Of a DNA stretch of 64,000 nt, positions 50,571 through 62,050 are shown piece by piece (position 1 is the first letter of the stretch; every line of letters starts with the position of its first letter). The stretch lies in assembly GCF_902686445.1 (NCBI RefSeq), contig NC_062213.1, positions 5,453,241 through 5,517,240 on the forward strand. The letters are read 5' to 3'. The stretch comes from Sciurus carolinensis (Eukaryota > Chordata > Mammalia > Rodentia > Sciuridae). Made by a program: the position numbers and the translations under genes. The notes under the pieces are model-generated. The model was not told the origin of the DNA. It searched no databases and saw nothing but the letters and a program-made list of their open reading frames with translations.

Positions 50571-51614
50571 CAGGCCCAGCCACTGGGCCCCTTGCCTCTT
50601 GCTGGCAGCTGGTCACAGAAAGGCCTTTCCAGGTGCTCCAGAGGAATGGTGGCACTGGAGATGCAGTCTGGAGGGACATTTGAAGTACACTTGGCTGGGG
50701 CTGCGAAAGAATCCTCAGGTGTGCCCAGGACTCCAGGCTTGAAGGATGACCCAACTGTGTGCACTGGGCTTTTGTTAGAGGATTGCTGCCTCCAGGCAAC
50801 CAAGCATGTAAAATCATGTACCTGTGTGACTATCTGTCGTATTCCTGCTGTGGACTCTGGTTCCAGATGGCTTATCTTCTCCTCTCAAGTCTGCCACTTT
50901 CTGTGCATGAGTATGCATGCGTGAGTACGAGGCCTGGGTGAGGGGAGAAAAAACCCAGGCGAGACCAGTGTTCTGTATTCACGGGCCGGAGAGTGGCGTG
51001 GCCTTCCGGTTTGTCCTTGTGAATGTGCCTCTGTGGTCTTTTCCCACTGTCCATCACCAACGTGTGTGGAGGCTGTACGATCTGCATGCGTGATTGCTGA
51101 GGGCCCTGCCAAGAGCCCAGGGTGCTGGGCATGGGCTTCTGATGGCTTCTGACAAATGACTAAAAGTAGGAAATCAGCTGCCTGTGATGAAAGTCACCAG
51201 GGTCATGTTCCAGGCTTAGCAATTCTAGGAATTATGGGAGAACTGTAAATTTTGATGCTTTCCCCAGAGTTTCAGTGTCTTCTTTTCTCCCTGAAAAATA
51301 AGCATGGCCCAAGGAATATTCTAAACCCCACGCTATCTCCCATGTTATGCATAATTGAACATATTTGATAGTTCCTATCATCTTGAAAAATCACTTTTCA
51401 AATATTGAAATAATAAAAGATCCATCCAGGAATGGTGGTGTGATATTACCTTCCGTTCCCATGGAGACCAACTTGCTTGTGAGCCGCTGAGTGGTTATTA
51501 ATGGCAGTTGCCAATACGCTGAGCTGGCGGTGGCCTGGTAAGTAAATACTTAGTATTTGTCATCACCTGCAAATGTGCTCAGCTCATTTCAGTTTATGTT
51601 TATTGTTGGGGTTT

Positions 51615-51726
51615 TAGAATTGTTTTTTTTTTTTTTGGTGGTGCTGGGGATCAAACCCAGGGCCTTGTGTTTGCAAGGCAAGCACTCTACCGACTGAGCT
51701 ATCTCCCCAGCCCCTAGAAATGGTTT
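51615..51726 (-). mobile_element. Single ID SINE (tRNA-Ala-derived) with near-perfect target duplication
   Basis: The reverse strand reads GGGGCTGGGGAGATAGCTCA and onward through AGGCCCTGGGTTTGATCCCC. The tRNA-like box A (TAGCTCAGTCGG) and box B (GGTTTGATCCC) of an RNA polymerase III promoter are both intact. The A-tail appears as a T-run at 51622-51636. TAGAATTGTTTT at 51615-51626 and TAGAAATGGTTTT at 51714-51726 look like a target duplication with two changes. It is a retroposon and not a tRNA gene. Confidence 0.92.
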
Positions 51727-51810
51727 TATTTTCTAGTTTGAGTTTGGTTCAATTTAATTTCTCAAAGAGCATACTGGCATGCCAGGTAAGCAGTTTCTTC
51801 AGCCATGTTG

Positions 51811-51812
<2 letters not shown>

Positions 51813-51851
<39 letters not shown>
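51813..51851 (+). repeat. (GT)n microsatellite
   Basis: About 19 uninterrupted GT units, 90 bp after the ID element. Confidence 0.97.
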
Positions 51852-51852
<1 letters not shown>

Positions 51853-53108
51853 AGAGGGAAGTGGGGCAATGGAGAGGTCTCTGCAGAGTGAGCTCACTGA
51901 CTGTAGCAAACCTTGGAAGACAAAACATCTAGTGCCTCCAGAAAAAAAGAGGAAGGTGTTTATGGAGCAAGTTTCCTTGTGCCCTTGCCAGTGTTCAGGC
52001 CTTGCATCTCTTCTGAGTTTTCTAGCATCCAGGAACACGAGTATGAGCCCCACCCTACAGAAGAGCAATCTAAGGATCGAGAAGTCAAACTTCTTTTTCT
52101 AAGAATGTCTTTTGAGCTCACACTCTAACTTCTTTATGAATACGAAGTGCTTGCTCTTTGTACTACGCAAATGATTGTGATGGTGAACAGAATTACTGCT
52201 AGCCTCATAAGATTCTCAGGGTGGTTCCATGGCTGAAGCCTTTAGAGTGACTGACACATGGTAAAATTGAACAAGTGGTAGCTCTTTACTCCCCTTTTCC
52301 TTATACTATTTTATTTTTCTCATTATTTCAAGTATAACTACAATTAGAGGCAATAGCAGCAGAATTATTACTATTTTTTCTCATGTGCACAAATGATATT
52401 TAGTTAATTCATGAACTACATTTATGTAGATTCAGTTTTTATTTTCCTCCAGAGTCTCATTGCTCACATATTTGGAAGTAATCTGAGTTATTATGTTTCC
52501 ATAAATACTAAATTTTCCTCCAATAAAGTCTACTCATTGTACTTATGATGGAGAGGGAGGGTTAGACATGTCTTCAATAAGCTTCATTATGTGGAAGAGA
52601 GAGGTAAAGTTTGATATAGAAATGAGAATTACTTAAATTTAAAAGACTCCCTAGAATAAATCCTCGAGTCCTTGTCTTCTTCCCATGCTGTTTCATTCAA
52701 CTTCTCTTCTCCCATTTTATCTTCTCTGCTGCAAAAGCTCTGTGAAGGAAGGGATCATGTATCTCTGAATGTCGATTTATTATCAGTGGGAAGCTCTCTA
52801 AACATTTCTATATGAAGGAATGCTTGAAGGAGCCAGGTACATCAGGAGCAAGCCTGGGGGCCAGGGTTATTTTCCTCATTTTACACAGTGTAGTTTTGGA
52901 ATTCTAAGTATGTCCTTACAACTCTTAAGATAAGAGCTCTTTGAGCTGTACCATTTTGTGGTCTAGATAAGAGTATTCAGAAATGTATAGATAGATAATT
53001 ATACCCATAAAACATTTCCCACTGAATTACTATTTATGTAAACATAGGATGCAGGTGAAGTTTCCAGACCCTTGACCTAAGTGGAAATTTTTCAGATGCT
53101 AGATAGTG

Positions 53109-53397
53109 AAGATGATGATGGTGATGATTAGGATGGGGAAGTGGTGATGATTATGATGGTAATGGTGACAGATGATGACAATGCTGATGGTCATGGTGAT
53201 GGTGGTGCTGATGATGGTGATGATTATGATCATGATGGTAGTGATGATGGTGATGGTGAATATTATCATGGTGATGGTGGTGGTGATGATGGTGATGGAG
53301 GTGGTCACAATGGCGATGGTGAGTTACCATGAGGGTGATGGTGTTGATGACCATGGTAATAACAATGGTGGTGATGTGCTGATGGTGATGGCGATGA
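53109..53397 (+). repeat. GAT/GGT compound repeat array
   Basis: About 290 bp of imperfect GATGGT, GATGAT and GGTGGT units with strong strand asymmetry (G on the plus strand, C on the minus). Open frames through it give Asp/Gly-rich or His-rich strings, which are an effect of the repeat. Confidence 0.95.
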
Positions 53398-53416
53398 ACA
53401 GAACTTAGGTGCTTTA

Positions 53417-53560
53417 TCTTATTGAACCCTCACAACAACTATTGGTTATTATTATTATACTATTATGCACATCAGGAAACTAAGGCAATAAGAGTTCGTG
53501 TTACTTGTCACAAGTCACAGAGCAGAAGAGTGAAGGAGCTGGAAGTCTGCATAACCCAAG
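53417..53560 (+). repeat. MIR-like SINE fragment
   Basis: Directly after the GAT array come TTGAACCCTCACAACAACTA, ACATCAGGAAACTAAGGCAA, TTGTCACAAGTCACAGAGCA, which is the MIR order with good preservation. Confidence 0.85.
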
Positions 53561-54429
53561 GGCCTGGTAAAGTCGTGCTATCTACTGGTTATGTGTCCTT
53601 GTGCCTCAGTTTCTACCTTGCAAAATGGTTAATTCTGTAGCTCTCTTCTAAGAACATGGTTCATGTTGTGTGGACATGGTCATGCAGTGATCACTGGGCA
53701 GAAGGTCCCCGAGAATGAGTCAGGATTCAGGAAATTGGTTCCCATTTTCCAATATTTACTCCATATTTATCTTCACATAGAAACAGCCATGCTTCCCGAG
53801 TGCCATCTTCATGAACACGTCCAAAGACTGGGTGTTTATTTCTCCTGTGAGTGAGAATGGCAGCTCACAGGATAGTTTCTTCTGAATCTTTCTCCTGGCC
53901 GTATTTTAGAATTGAGAATGGATGTCAGACAGGTTTTGCCTGGCCTAAAGTAGACAATAATCACACCTTCTAGGAACCCAGTGTCTGTGTTGTTCCAGGT
54001 GCAGACAGGCTCTTTGGCTGCAGCCCAGGGGCGTGATGACTGCCACTCACACTGTCACCATCTGCCCCAGCACTTATTACTACAAAGTCACCTCATTCCC
54101 TGCTGACTCCCCACTGACTGCCCCCTCAGGGTGGCACACAGAATCCTGTTCCTTACTGATCTCATTCTCTTCCTCAAGGGAACTCTCAAGGAAATTGATT
54201 CTTACTCCAGGCAGCCATGTTTACTGGGAGCTTCTGGGAATGCCCTGAGCTTTACTCAGTCTGGGTCATTGCATCTGAGTCATTCTCGGGTGGGAGGCAG
54301 GGTGGGAGGCTGGAGAGCCCCTGCAAGTCTCCTAAGTTATGTTAGTTGCTCTTTCTGAGAATTAGCAATGAGGCTGCAAGCAATGGCAACATGACTTTGG
54401 GGTTCTATGGTGTTCTCTCTGTCTCAAAG

Positions 54430-54572
54430 CATTTTTATCCTCTGACTTCATCTCAGATTCACACCACCTCTGGAATTGTTTGCCCCATTCAGAGAATGGG
54501 AATGTGGCACCCAAAGGGGGACAGTGGCTTGCCTAGGATCCATATAGTGAAGATTGGGTGCTTGACTTAAGA
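54430..54572 (+). repeat. MIR-like SINE fragment
   Basis: CATTCAGAGAATGGGAATGT, GACAGTGGCTTGCCTAGGAT and CATATAGTGAAGATTGGGTG follow the MIR core and tail, diverged. Confidence 0.6.
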
Positions 54573-56248
54573 CTCCAAGTCTAGTCTTCTGTTTGCTACA
54601 TGAGAATTGTCTCTGGTGATCCTGGCAGTGAACTGGTAGAAACAAAGGGATCTAATCCCATGGATAATATTCAAATCAAACTCCATCTTTCAAATAATTA
54701 AGTAAATATTAGTAAAATATCATATCAAGTCTTTACTGTATTCTGTTCCCTGTATTAAACATTTGCACATATCTCCTGGGTTACACTTCTCTAATACCCT
54801 ATGTAGAAGCGATTTCCTTATTTTATAGCTAATAACAGGCCTGGAGAGAGCAGTAGATGGACCAAGTTCAGGCAGATGTGAATGGTGGTGTGGGAACTTG
54901 AGTCCAGGTGGCCAGCTCTCTGGATTTAATCTTACCACATCTGTATTTCTTATGAAATGACTCAACAGAAAGCTCAGAATCATCTTTGATCCTTTTTTCT
55001 CTTTCATTTACACCAGTGACTGATTCTTAGAAACACAAAATATCTTTGTTTTGTGCCTGGGTCCCTCCCTGCCCAATGCCTAGATGTATGTCCTAATTGT
55101 TTCTTGTCTGACAGGGCACAGCTTCCTGGATCATCTCTCTTCTGCTCCCCTCTCCTCCTCCATCACAACCTTCCACCAATTTGAGGTGATGGATCTTACA
55201 TCTATCATCAGGACAAACGACAGAGACCTTCATACTGACTTCTGCCTCTAAATCTAAATGCCATTTCAATCTTAATCCACATGAACTTTCTGCTAAAATT
55301 TTAACACCTTTATTTTCTATTCTGCAAAATGTTTTTCTTTTACTTGCCTTTACCTGTGAGGTTTGAATTTTCTTTCTCTTCTTTTTATTTGGTCTGGTCA
55401 TTTTTTATTTGGCATTTCTCTTGACTTACCCCATCCAGAATGGTACTGGTGTCTCTCTTTGCATTGCGGTAACATCTGTGGGTCAGTTGATCCTAGCACT
55501 TACCAAACCGTACTGAAATCATCCGTCTATGTGCTGCCTTACATACTAAAGAGTCTTGAATGCATAAATCATGTACAGATAGCATTTTCAATCCCTAACA
55601 GTGTCTAGCTCAGAAATAACTTTCAATAACTAATTGTTGACAAATTCATTCAGACACCATGCTAAGCATACTCTGTATGCATATTCTACTCCATTCTGAT
55701 ATATAATTATTTTAATAGAATGGCTCATGCCTTTGTGTTAATCAAAATGGCCTTCGAGTTAGGGCAATGACAGAGCAGCTCCAAGATGAGGTCAACTCTC
55801 CTTGACTAGGATTCCTGTGGAGAAGCAGCATGGAGTCATTGCCTGACTGCCTGTGGCAGGACTTGGTAAGGGGAAGGTGTAGAGGACAGGTGCAGCCAGG
55901 CTGGGACAGGAGACTGGCTGCAGAACGGGCTGGCTGGTATTGGGGAAATCAAGGTCAGGGCAAGGAAAGGCACAGGGAGGATGCCTGGGTCCTGGTCTCA
56001 GGGTTAGAAAGGCCTCCACAGGAAGCCATCCAGGACTCCACATGGGGCTGCAATCATCCCTTTGAGGCAGTTGAGAGTGGATTTCTAGTCACAGATCTCC
56101 AGGGTGTCCCTCCACCAGTCCCTCCTCATCCTTGCTGGGATATTTGATGTTGTCCTTTGGAGGCTTCCAGCCCAGTGCGCCATCTTGCTCCATCTCCACT
56201 CCTAGTGAGTTCACCACTGGACCTCCGCCCTTAGACAGACCTTTAATG

Positions 56249-56681
56249 GTTTAGATATTAGGTGTCCCCCAAAAGCTCATGTTTGAGAAACAAAAGAAGG
56301 TTTAGAGAAGAAAAGATTGGGTTGTGAGAGTCTTAACCCAATCAGTGAACTAATCTCCTGACAGGATTAACTGAGTGGAAACTAAAGGCAGGTGCGATAT
56401 GGTTGGAGGAAGTGGGTTCCTAGGGGGTGGCCTTTGGGGTATATATTTTGTATCTGGTAAGTGGAGTCTCTCTGCTTCCTGATTATCCTGGGAGGTGCTT
56501 TTCTCTGCCATACTCTTCTACCATGTTGTTCTGCCTCATCTTGAGCCCTGAGGAATGGAACCAGCTCAGTTGTCTATGAACTGAGGCCTTTGAAACCGTG
56601 AGCCCCCAAATAAACTTTTCCTCCTCTACAATTGCTCTGGTCAGGTCTTTCAGTCACAGCAGAGAAAAAGCTGACTAAACA
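56249..56681 (+). mobile_element. MaLR LTR, sense, nearly complete
   Basis: It runs from GGTTTAGATATTAGGTGTCC through ATTGGGTTGTGAGAGTCTTA and TACCATGTTGTTCTGCCTCA to GTGAGCCCCCAAATAAACTT and AAAAAGCTGACTAAACAG. An AATAAA polyadenylation signal is kept at its expected place near 56609. No matching internal region adjoins it, so it looks like a solo LTR. Confidence 0.8.
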
Positions 56682-58822
56682 GATCCCATTCCATCTCCAT
56701 TCATTTTAACCTCTTGCCCCATCCTTTGCTTAATTCCACACACAGAAATCTGTAAGGGAGCTGCTCTTCTTCCACATTTGATCCATAACAAGCCAACATC
56801 TCAATCTCGAAATATGTTTCTTCCAGATTTGAGAGCTAAGTCCTAAAGCAATAAAAGAATAAAAGACATCATGTAAAAGAGAGAGATAAATTACATCAGT
56901 TGAAAACATGCCGGGGAACCTGCCCATCACCCTTTCCCATTCCCTGTCTGTGTCTTATAACTCATGTGACCTACTAACGAGGGAAAATGAGATGACATGC
57001 TACTAACATCATGGTGGTATTAGTGAAAATCATAGACTGGACTGTAAGAGCTATAAGTGTTATTTAATTCACTGTGGTCAGTATTTGTGGATCAACCCTA
57101 GCTTACATTTAATATGACATGCCACACATTTGATTCATTGTCAATTAATCCTATCAACAAAAAAACCTTCCCACAGAGTCAGTATTTACACATGCGCAGT
57201 GGAGCCTGAGGCATCCCCTCTCTTGCCTGGGATCTTGGAGTTGACCATTCACAAGCCCATGTCGAATGCAGGTTTGTCCTCAGGGTGGAGCTGATCTCTA
57301 GTAACACGTAAGGTCCTACATTTCTATAATGTCATGCAGAGCAACCATTGGGTCATTTTTAAGAAACAGATGTACATCAGATTGAAGAAAAGCAATTTTG
57401 TCCTTAAAGCCAGACCATAAAATTGAAGACATTCATCAGAAAGAATACCTGTGGTCTTGTGGTGATCTGAACCTTAATTGCTTGTTCTGTTTGAGTTGGT
57501 AATGTTTTCTCAATTAGATTAAATATTAAGATTACAAGTTGCCAACTGCTAACAAACTTGCTGAATGTTATGCAGTTTGGGGAATGGCTTTTAACAAAGC
57601 CCTAATGGCAGTAAGTCGCTGGAATGGGAAAATACCAGAGCTGTGAATGTTTCAATAGACACGTGCAGTGCTGTTTCGACTGTGAAGGACTGAGAGTCTT
57701 CTGCGCTGGAAGGATGTGTTGATATCATGATTAACAGACCCAGTTGTGAAATGGCCTCTGCATACCATTGAGGGCTCTGTCCGCAACACTGAAGAGCAAA
57801 AGAGGCTTGTGTTTGGAAGACTGTGGAAACGGGGTTCCAGATTCACTCACTTCCTCCTTCTGGGCCCCGTCTCTCCAGGCAGGTCAAGAGGGCAGCATTC
57901 TTGCAGGGTGGTCGTTGATGGGTCTGATGATGAGCCTGTCACTGTGCTGCTGGGCCCCTTCAGTGGCCATGTAACAGCTTGATCTTAAACCCTAGGCAAA
58001 TACAGCTACCGAAACTGTGTGACAGAACTTAGACGCAATGTGGTCGTCAACATGATACAAGCTTTACTAAAAATTTGATCAGATTAATTTTGGTCTATGA
58101 ATTCTGATAAATTGATTTGATAACATTTTTTATAGAAAACACTTGATTCCTGTCTAAGAGATCCATCACTGTTCCTCCATCCATACGATGAGGCTAATAA
58201 TGGTATAGACCCTACAGAATTAATTAAAAACCATAGGTAAACTGTGATTTATCAATAAGTACCATTATTTTAGTTTCTGTGATTGCTAGAATTATTTGAA
58301 CAACAGCCAGACCTAGCTTGCGCAGGGTTTCTCTAGAAGTACATGCTCTATTGTGACAAGGTCCATGAAGTGGCCTTTCCTGTGACCTAGTCTCAGAACA
58401 GCCCTGGAGGTGGCCAAGGTTGTCACTGAGCACCTCCCCGGCCGGGTGGTGCTAGTAGGGGTGGGTGTGGACCTGGTTAGGCACGGTCACCCAAGTCACG
58501 CCGTGTGCCACAGTGATTGCCCAGGTCTGAGAGGGGCCACTCCTGCCCCACCCTCCAGACATACTTCCCGGTGCTCTGTGAGTCTCACACAGGGAGCAGA
58601 TGAGGGGCCCGTGGGAGTGTGTGTGAGGTGTCAGCATGTGGATTACACTGGCCGTGCTGGTGTGCTCACAGAGTGGGCACATCTAGGAAGCCTGTCAAGA
58701 GTCCTAGGGAGAGAAACAAAGAGCAAATGACTGAGTCCTCAGAACTCAGCACTGGGTACTAGAGATGCTCACTCAGTGCCTACTCAAGAGTCAGTTGGAG
58801 GAATTGAGTGCCTTTTATAATT

Positions 58823-59621
58823 AAAATCACAACACATCTCCACACTGCTTTCCAGAGTGACTGCACTAACTTGCAGCCCCACCAGCAATGTATGTGTATC
58901 TTTTTCCCCACATCCTCACCAACAACTATTGTTGCTTGTGTTCTTGATAATTGCCATTCTAATTGGGGTGAGATGGAATCTTAGGGTAGTTTTGATTTAC
59001 ATTTCTTTTATTACTAGAGATGTTGAACATTTTTTCATATATCTGTTGATTGCTTGTAGATCTTCTTCTGTGAAGTATCTGTTCATTTCCTTAGCCCATT
59101 GTTGATTGGATTATTTGTATCCTATACCCAAAGGACTTAAAATCAGCATACTACAGAGATACAGCCACATCAATGTTCACAGCTGCTCAATTCACAATAG
59201 CCAGACTGTGGAACCAATCTAGATGATTGTGGTATATATATACAATGGAATATTACTTAGCCATAAACAATGATAAAATTATGGCATTTGCAGGCAAATG
59301 GATGAAATTAGAGAATATCATGCTAAGTGAGATAAGCCAATCTCAGAAAACCAAAGGACGAATTGATCTCACTGATAAGCTGATGATGACACATAATGGG
59401 GGGAGTGGGAGGGGAGCAAGAATGGAGGAAGGAAGGACTGTATAGAGGAAAAAGAGGGGTGGGAGGGTTGGGGGGGAAGGGAAAAAATAACAGAATGAAT
59501 CAAACAACATTACCCTATGTAAATTTATGATCACACAAATGGTATGCCTTTACTCCATGTACAAACAGAGAAACAACATGTATCCCATTTGTTTACATTA
59601 AAAAAAAAATCACAACACATC
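58823..59621 (+). mobile_element. 5'-inverted L1 with 16-bp target-site duplication
   Basis: The element lies in plus orientation with its A-tail at 59599-59608. From about 59120 to 59598 it reads the ORF2 C-terminus (frame near [25 protein letters not shown]) and 3' UTR in sense. From about 58837 to 59119 it reads ORF2 in the opposite orientation, from a more 5' part of the L1, with some 60-70 bp missing at the junction. The flanks are AAAATCACAACACATC at 58823-58838 and 59606-59621. The A-rich start of this duplication merges with the tail, but at least 13 bp is unambiguous. Confidence 0.93.
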
Positions 59622-60259
59622 AAATTTGAATCTTTAGGGCATCACAGCAAACCTGCAACTTTCAAAGTAAAACCAGACACCGTGGGCACAAGGCACATGC
59701 ACCAAGTGGGACTCACTATTCTGTAGGTCCACACAGGAGCCTGGGAACAGGAGTGGTAGTAGCCTGGCCCCTCCTGCACTACACAATCAGCCCTGTTGGT
59801 CCGACAGTCGGTCGCTTCCTCTTGCTCTTGCTATTTGCATCATCTGCATTCTCACTGCCTCACCCTGAGTTGAGAAGCTACCCTCACCTTCAGGTCGATT
59901 CTGGTGAGTGTAGAATATGGCACCAAGTGGCGAAGAGCTTGACCTGCAAGTCAGGCGCTGCTGCTTGGGAGTTACAGGTTGTCTCTTTGTAATTGTGGAA
60001 TTCACCGCTATTCTTTACCCTCTCCAGGCCCGTTCTACTTTCATGAATTTACATCTTGAGTCCCACTTTCCTAGGAGCTAGAGGGACCGATAGCCTTGAG
60101 TGGTAGGAAGGCAGAGACGAGGAGAGAGCCACAGTCCACCCCCATCACTCCTTTCCACTGCTCCGCGGAGGGCACACTGTCACCTGTTTGCACGTTGCCT
60201 GTGTGTCTCTGGGCACCTGGGAAGTGATTCCTGATGAATACGATCTGCTCGGCCCCCCA

Positions 60260-60690
60260 TGCCTGACTCCAGCCTGTCTGCCTGGCCTGATTTCCTGCTT
60301 CTCTGTACCAGACACATTTACCTTAGCTGCACACTAACTTTCTGGCTTCCTGTGCTATGTTTTTACTCTGTGGCTTTGGTTGTGATGGTCCTTGCACCTG
60401 AAGGACACCTCTCCCTGCCTTCTTCACTCCTAAACCCTTCAAGTTCAACCATGGTATCATCTCTTTCAGGAAGCCCTCCCCACCCCACATAGCCTCACCC
60501 ACGCCAGCTGCCTCCAGTGCAGCCCTGCAAAGACCATGGAGCACTGCAAGGGTGTGTTGGTGTCCTTGCTTCCTCCAGCTTGAGTATGCGCCCCACCAGG
60601 GAGGGACAGTATTTATCAGCCTCTGGAACTCAAGTGCTCAGCATGGTGATGAGCACACAGGAAGCACCCAATAAAGAGCAATTAGGATCC
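60260..60690 (+). repeat. L2-like LINE 3' end
   Basis: CCCTTCAAGTTCAACCATGG, TCTCTTTCAGGAAGCCCTCC, CAGGGAGGGACAGTATTTAT, CAAGTGCTCAGCATGGTGAT and GCACCCAATAAAGAGC are the L2 3' blocks in sense orientation and order. Confidence 0.75.
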
Positions 60691-61794
60691 TGATGATAAA
60701 TTAAATTGAACTGACCTGCTCACTTATGGAAGAGTATAAAGATAACTGATCCTAACACTGATAATATGTGAATAGTTCTTTCATGTCAAACAGATTAATC
60801 GCAACAACTTACATATTCATGCAAAGTGCATGATAGGTATGAAGGGAATTTGTAAGATGGTTATGAATTATTCATCGTCAATATGTCAACTTGTGTAATT
60901 ACTAATTAGCTACAATTTTTAAAGTTCTAGATAGGTCAAAATCTCTTGATGATTGTAGGCAGTAACCAATTTACTTAAAAAATGTGTTCATTCTAGTGTA
61001 TCAGTGGAAGGCTTCGCGTGGCATTCCTACCAATAATAATCACAACAAGAAGTAAATAGTATGTTCATCGTGCTTTGTGGATAGCCAAGCACCATACGGC
61101 TCACTCATTCTGTCTTGCCCTCTGGGGGCAGCTAAATCCCTGTCCAAATTGCAGGAACCAAGTCCCTTTCCATAGTGAGTAGAAAAGCCTAAACTTGAAC
61201 TCTTGACCCCAGGTAACTGCTCGAATTCCATGTTCACTGAACGCTGCTTTACGCACAAAAATGGAAGTTTAAACAACCTGAACCTTGTAGTAGTTTGGGA
61301 ATAAATTGATCAAAAAGCATCTTTTAATTGCTATTTAAAGCAAGCTTATAGGCAGACAGGAAAGGGCAATATTTAGGAATCAGAAATGAAAATAGGGAGC
61401 AACACAGATTGTTGAAGTCTGAGGTTCAACTTGTTTTCAGTTTGTGTTTGCCTTCTGAGCCACGGTAGATCTGACTCCTCACAGGGCATTGGCTTAGTCC
61501 AGGGATTTTCAGCATTTTTTTTTTAAATCAAGGAATACCTTTCTCAGATGACTTCCTGTGTAGATCAAAGCATCTCAATCTGCCGTGGACAGGAGAGCGC
61601 TGCTGAAGAGGAAGCATCGCTGCCCTGATCCTTCTTGATGCTGATGGTGCCCCTCATTTCCCAAAGCACTGAGTGCAAACCACTGGTCTGGTTCCACCTT
61701 CTACTTAACTTGGATTCGCTCCTGTGTGCCCCCTATTCCTAAGCACCATGGTGGGGGGAGGCACCTATGCAGTTGTCTTTCTCTGCAGAGGATG

Positions 61795-62050
61795 AAGACA
61801 CCAACTTAGGTGTCCTTCAACAGATGAATGGATACAGAAAAAGATTATATATATATAATATATATAGATATACACATATATATCTATATATATATAATGG
61901 AATATTACTCAGCTTTAAAGAAGAATGAAATTATGGCATTAGCCAGTAAATGGATGGAGTTGGAGAATATTATGCTAAGCAAAATAAGCCAAGCCCCTAA
62001 AACCAAAGCCCCAAATATTTTCTCTGATATGCAGATGCTAACTGACTCCT
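61795..62050 (+). mobile_element. L1 ORF2 fragment carrying an AT microsatellite
   Basis: The segment TTAGGTGTCCTTCAACAGAT, ATGGAATATTACTCAGCTTT, AAATGGATGGAGTTGGAGAA and TTTTCTCTGATATGCAGATG is L1 ORF2 near its C-terminus. The normally short TATATATAC stretch is expanded to about 50 bp of AT-rich repeat (61847-61899). Both ends are truncated and no 3' UTR follows. Confidence 0.85.

Noticed and set aside
51637..51713. tRNA-like sequence with box A and box B.
   Set aside because: It is an ID retroposon with an A-tail and a target duplication, lacking a proper acceptor stem, so not a tRNA gene.
53099..53408. His-rich and Asp/Gly-rich frames on both strands.
   Set aside because: Artefacts of the GAT/GGT repeat array.
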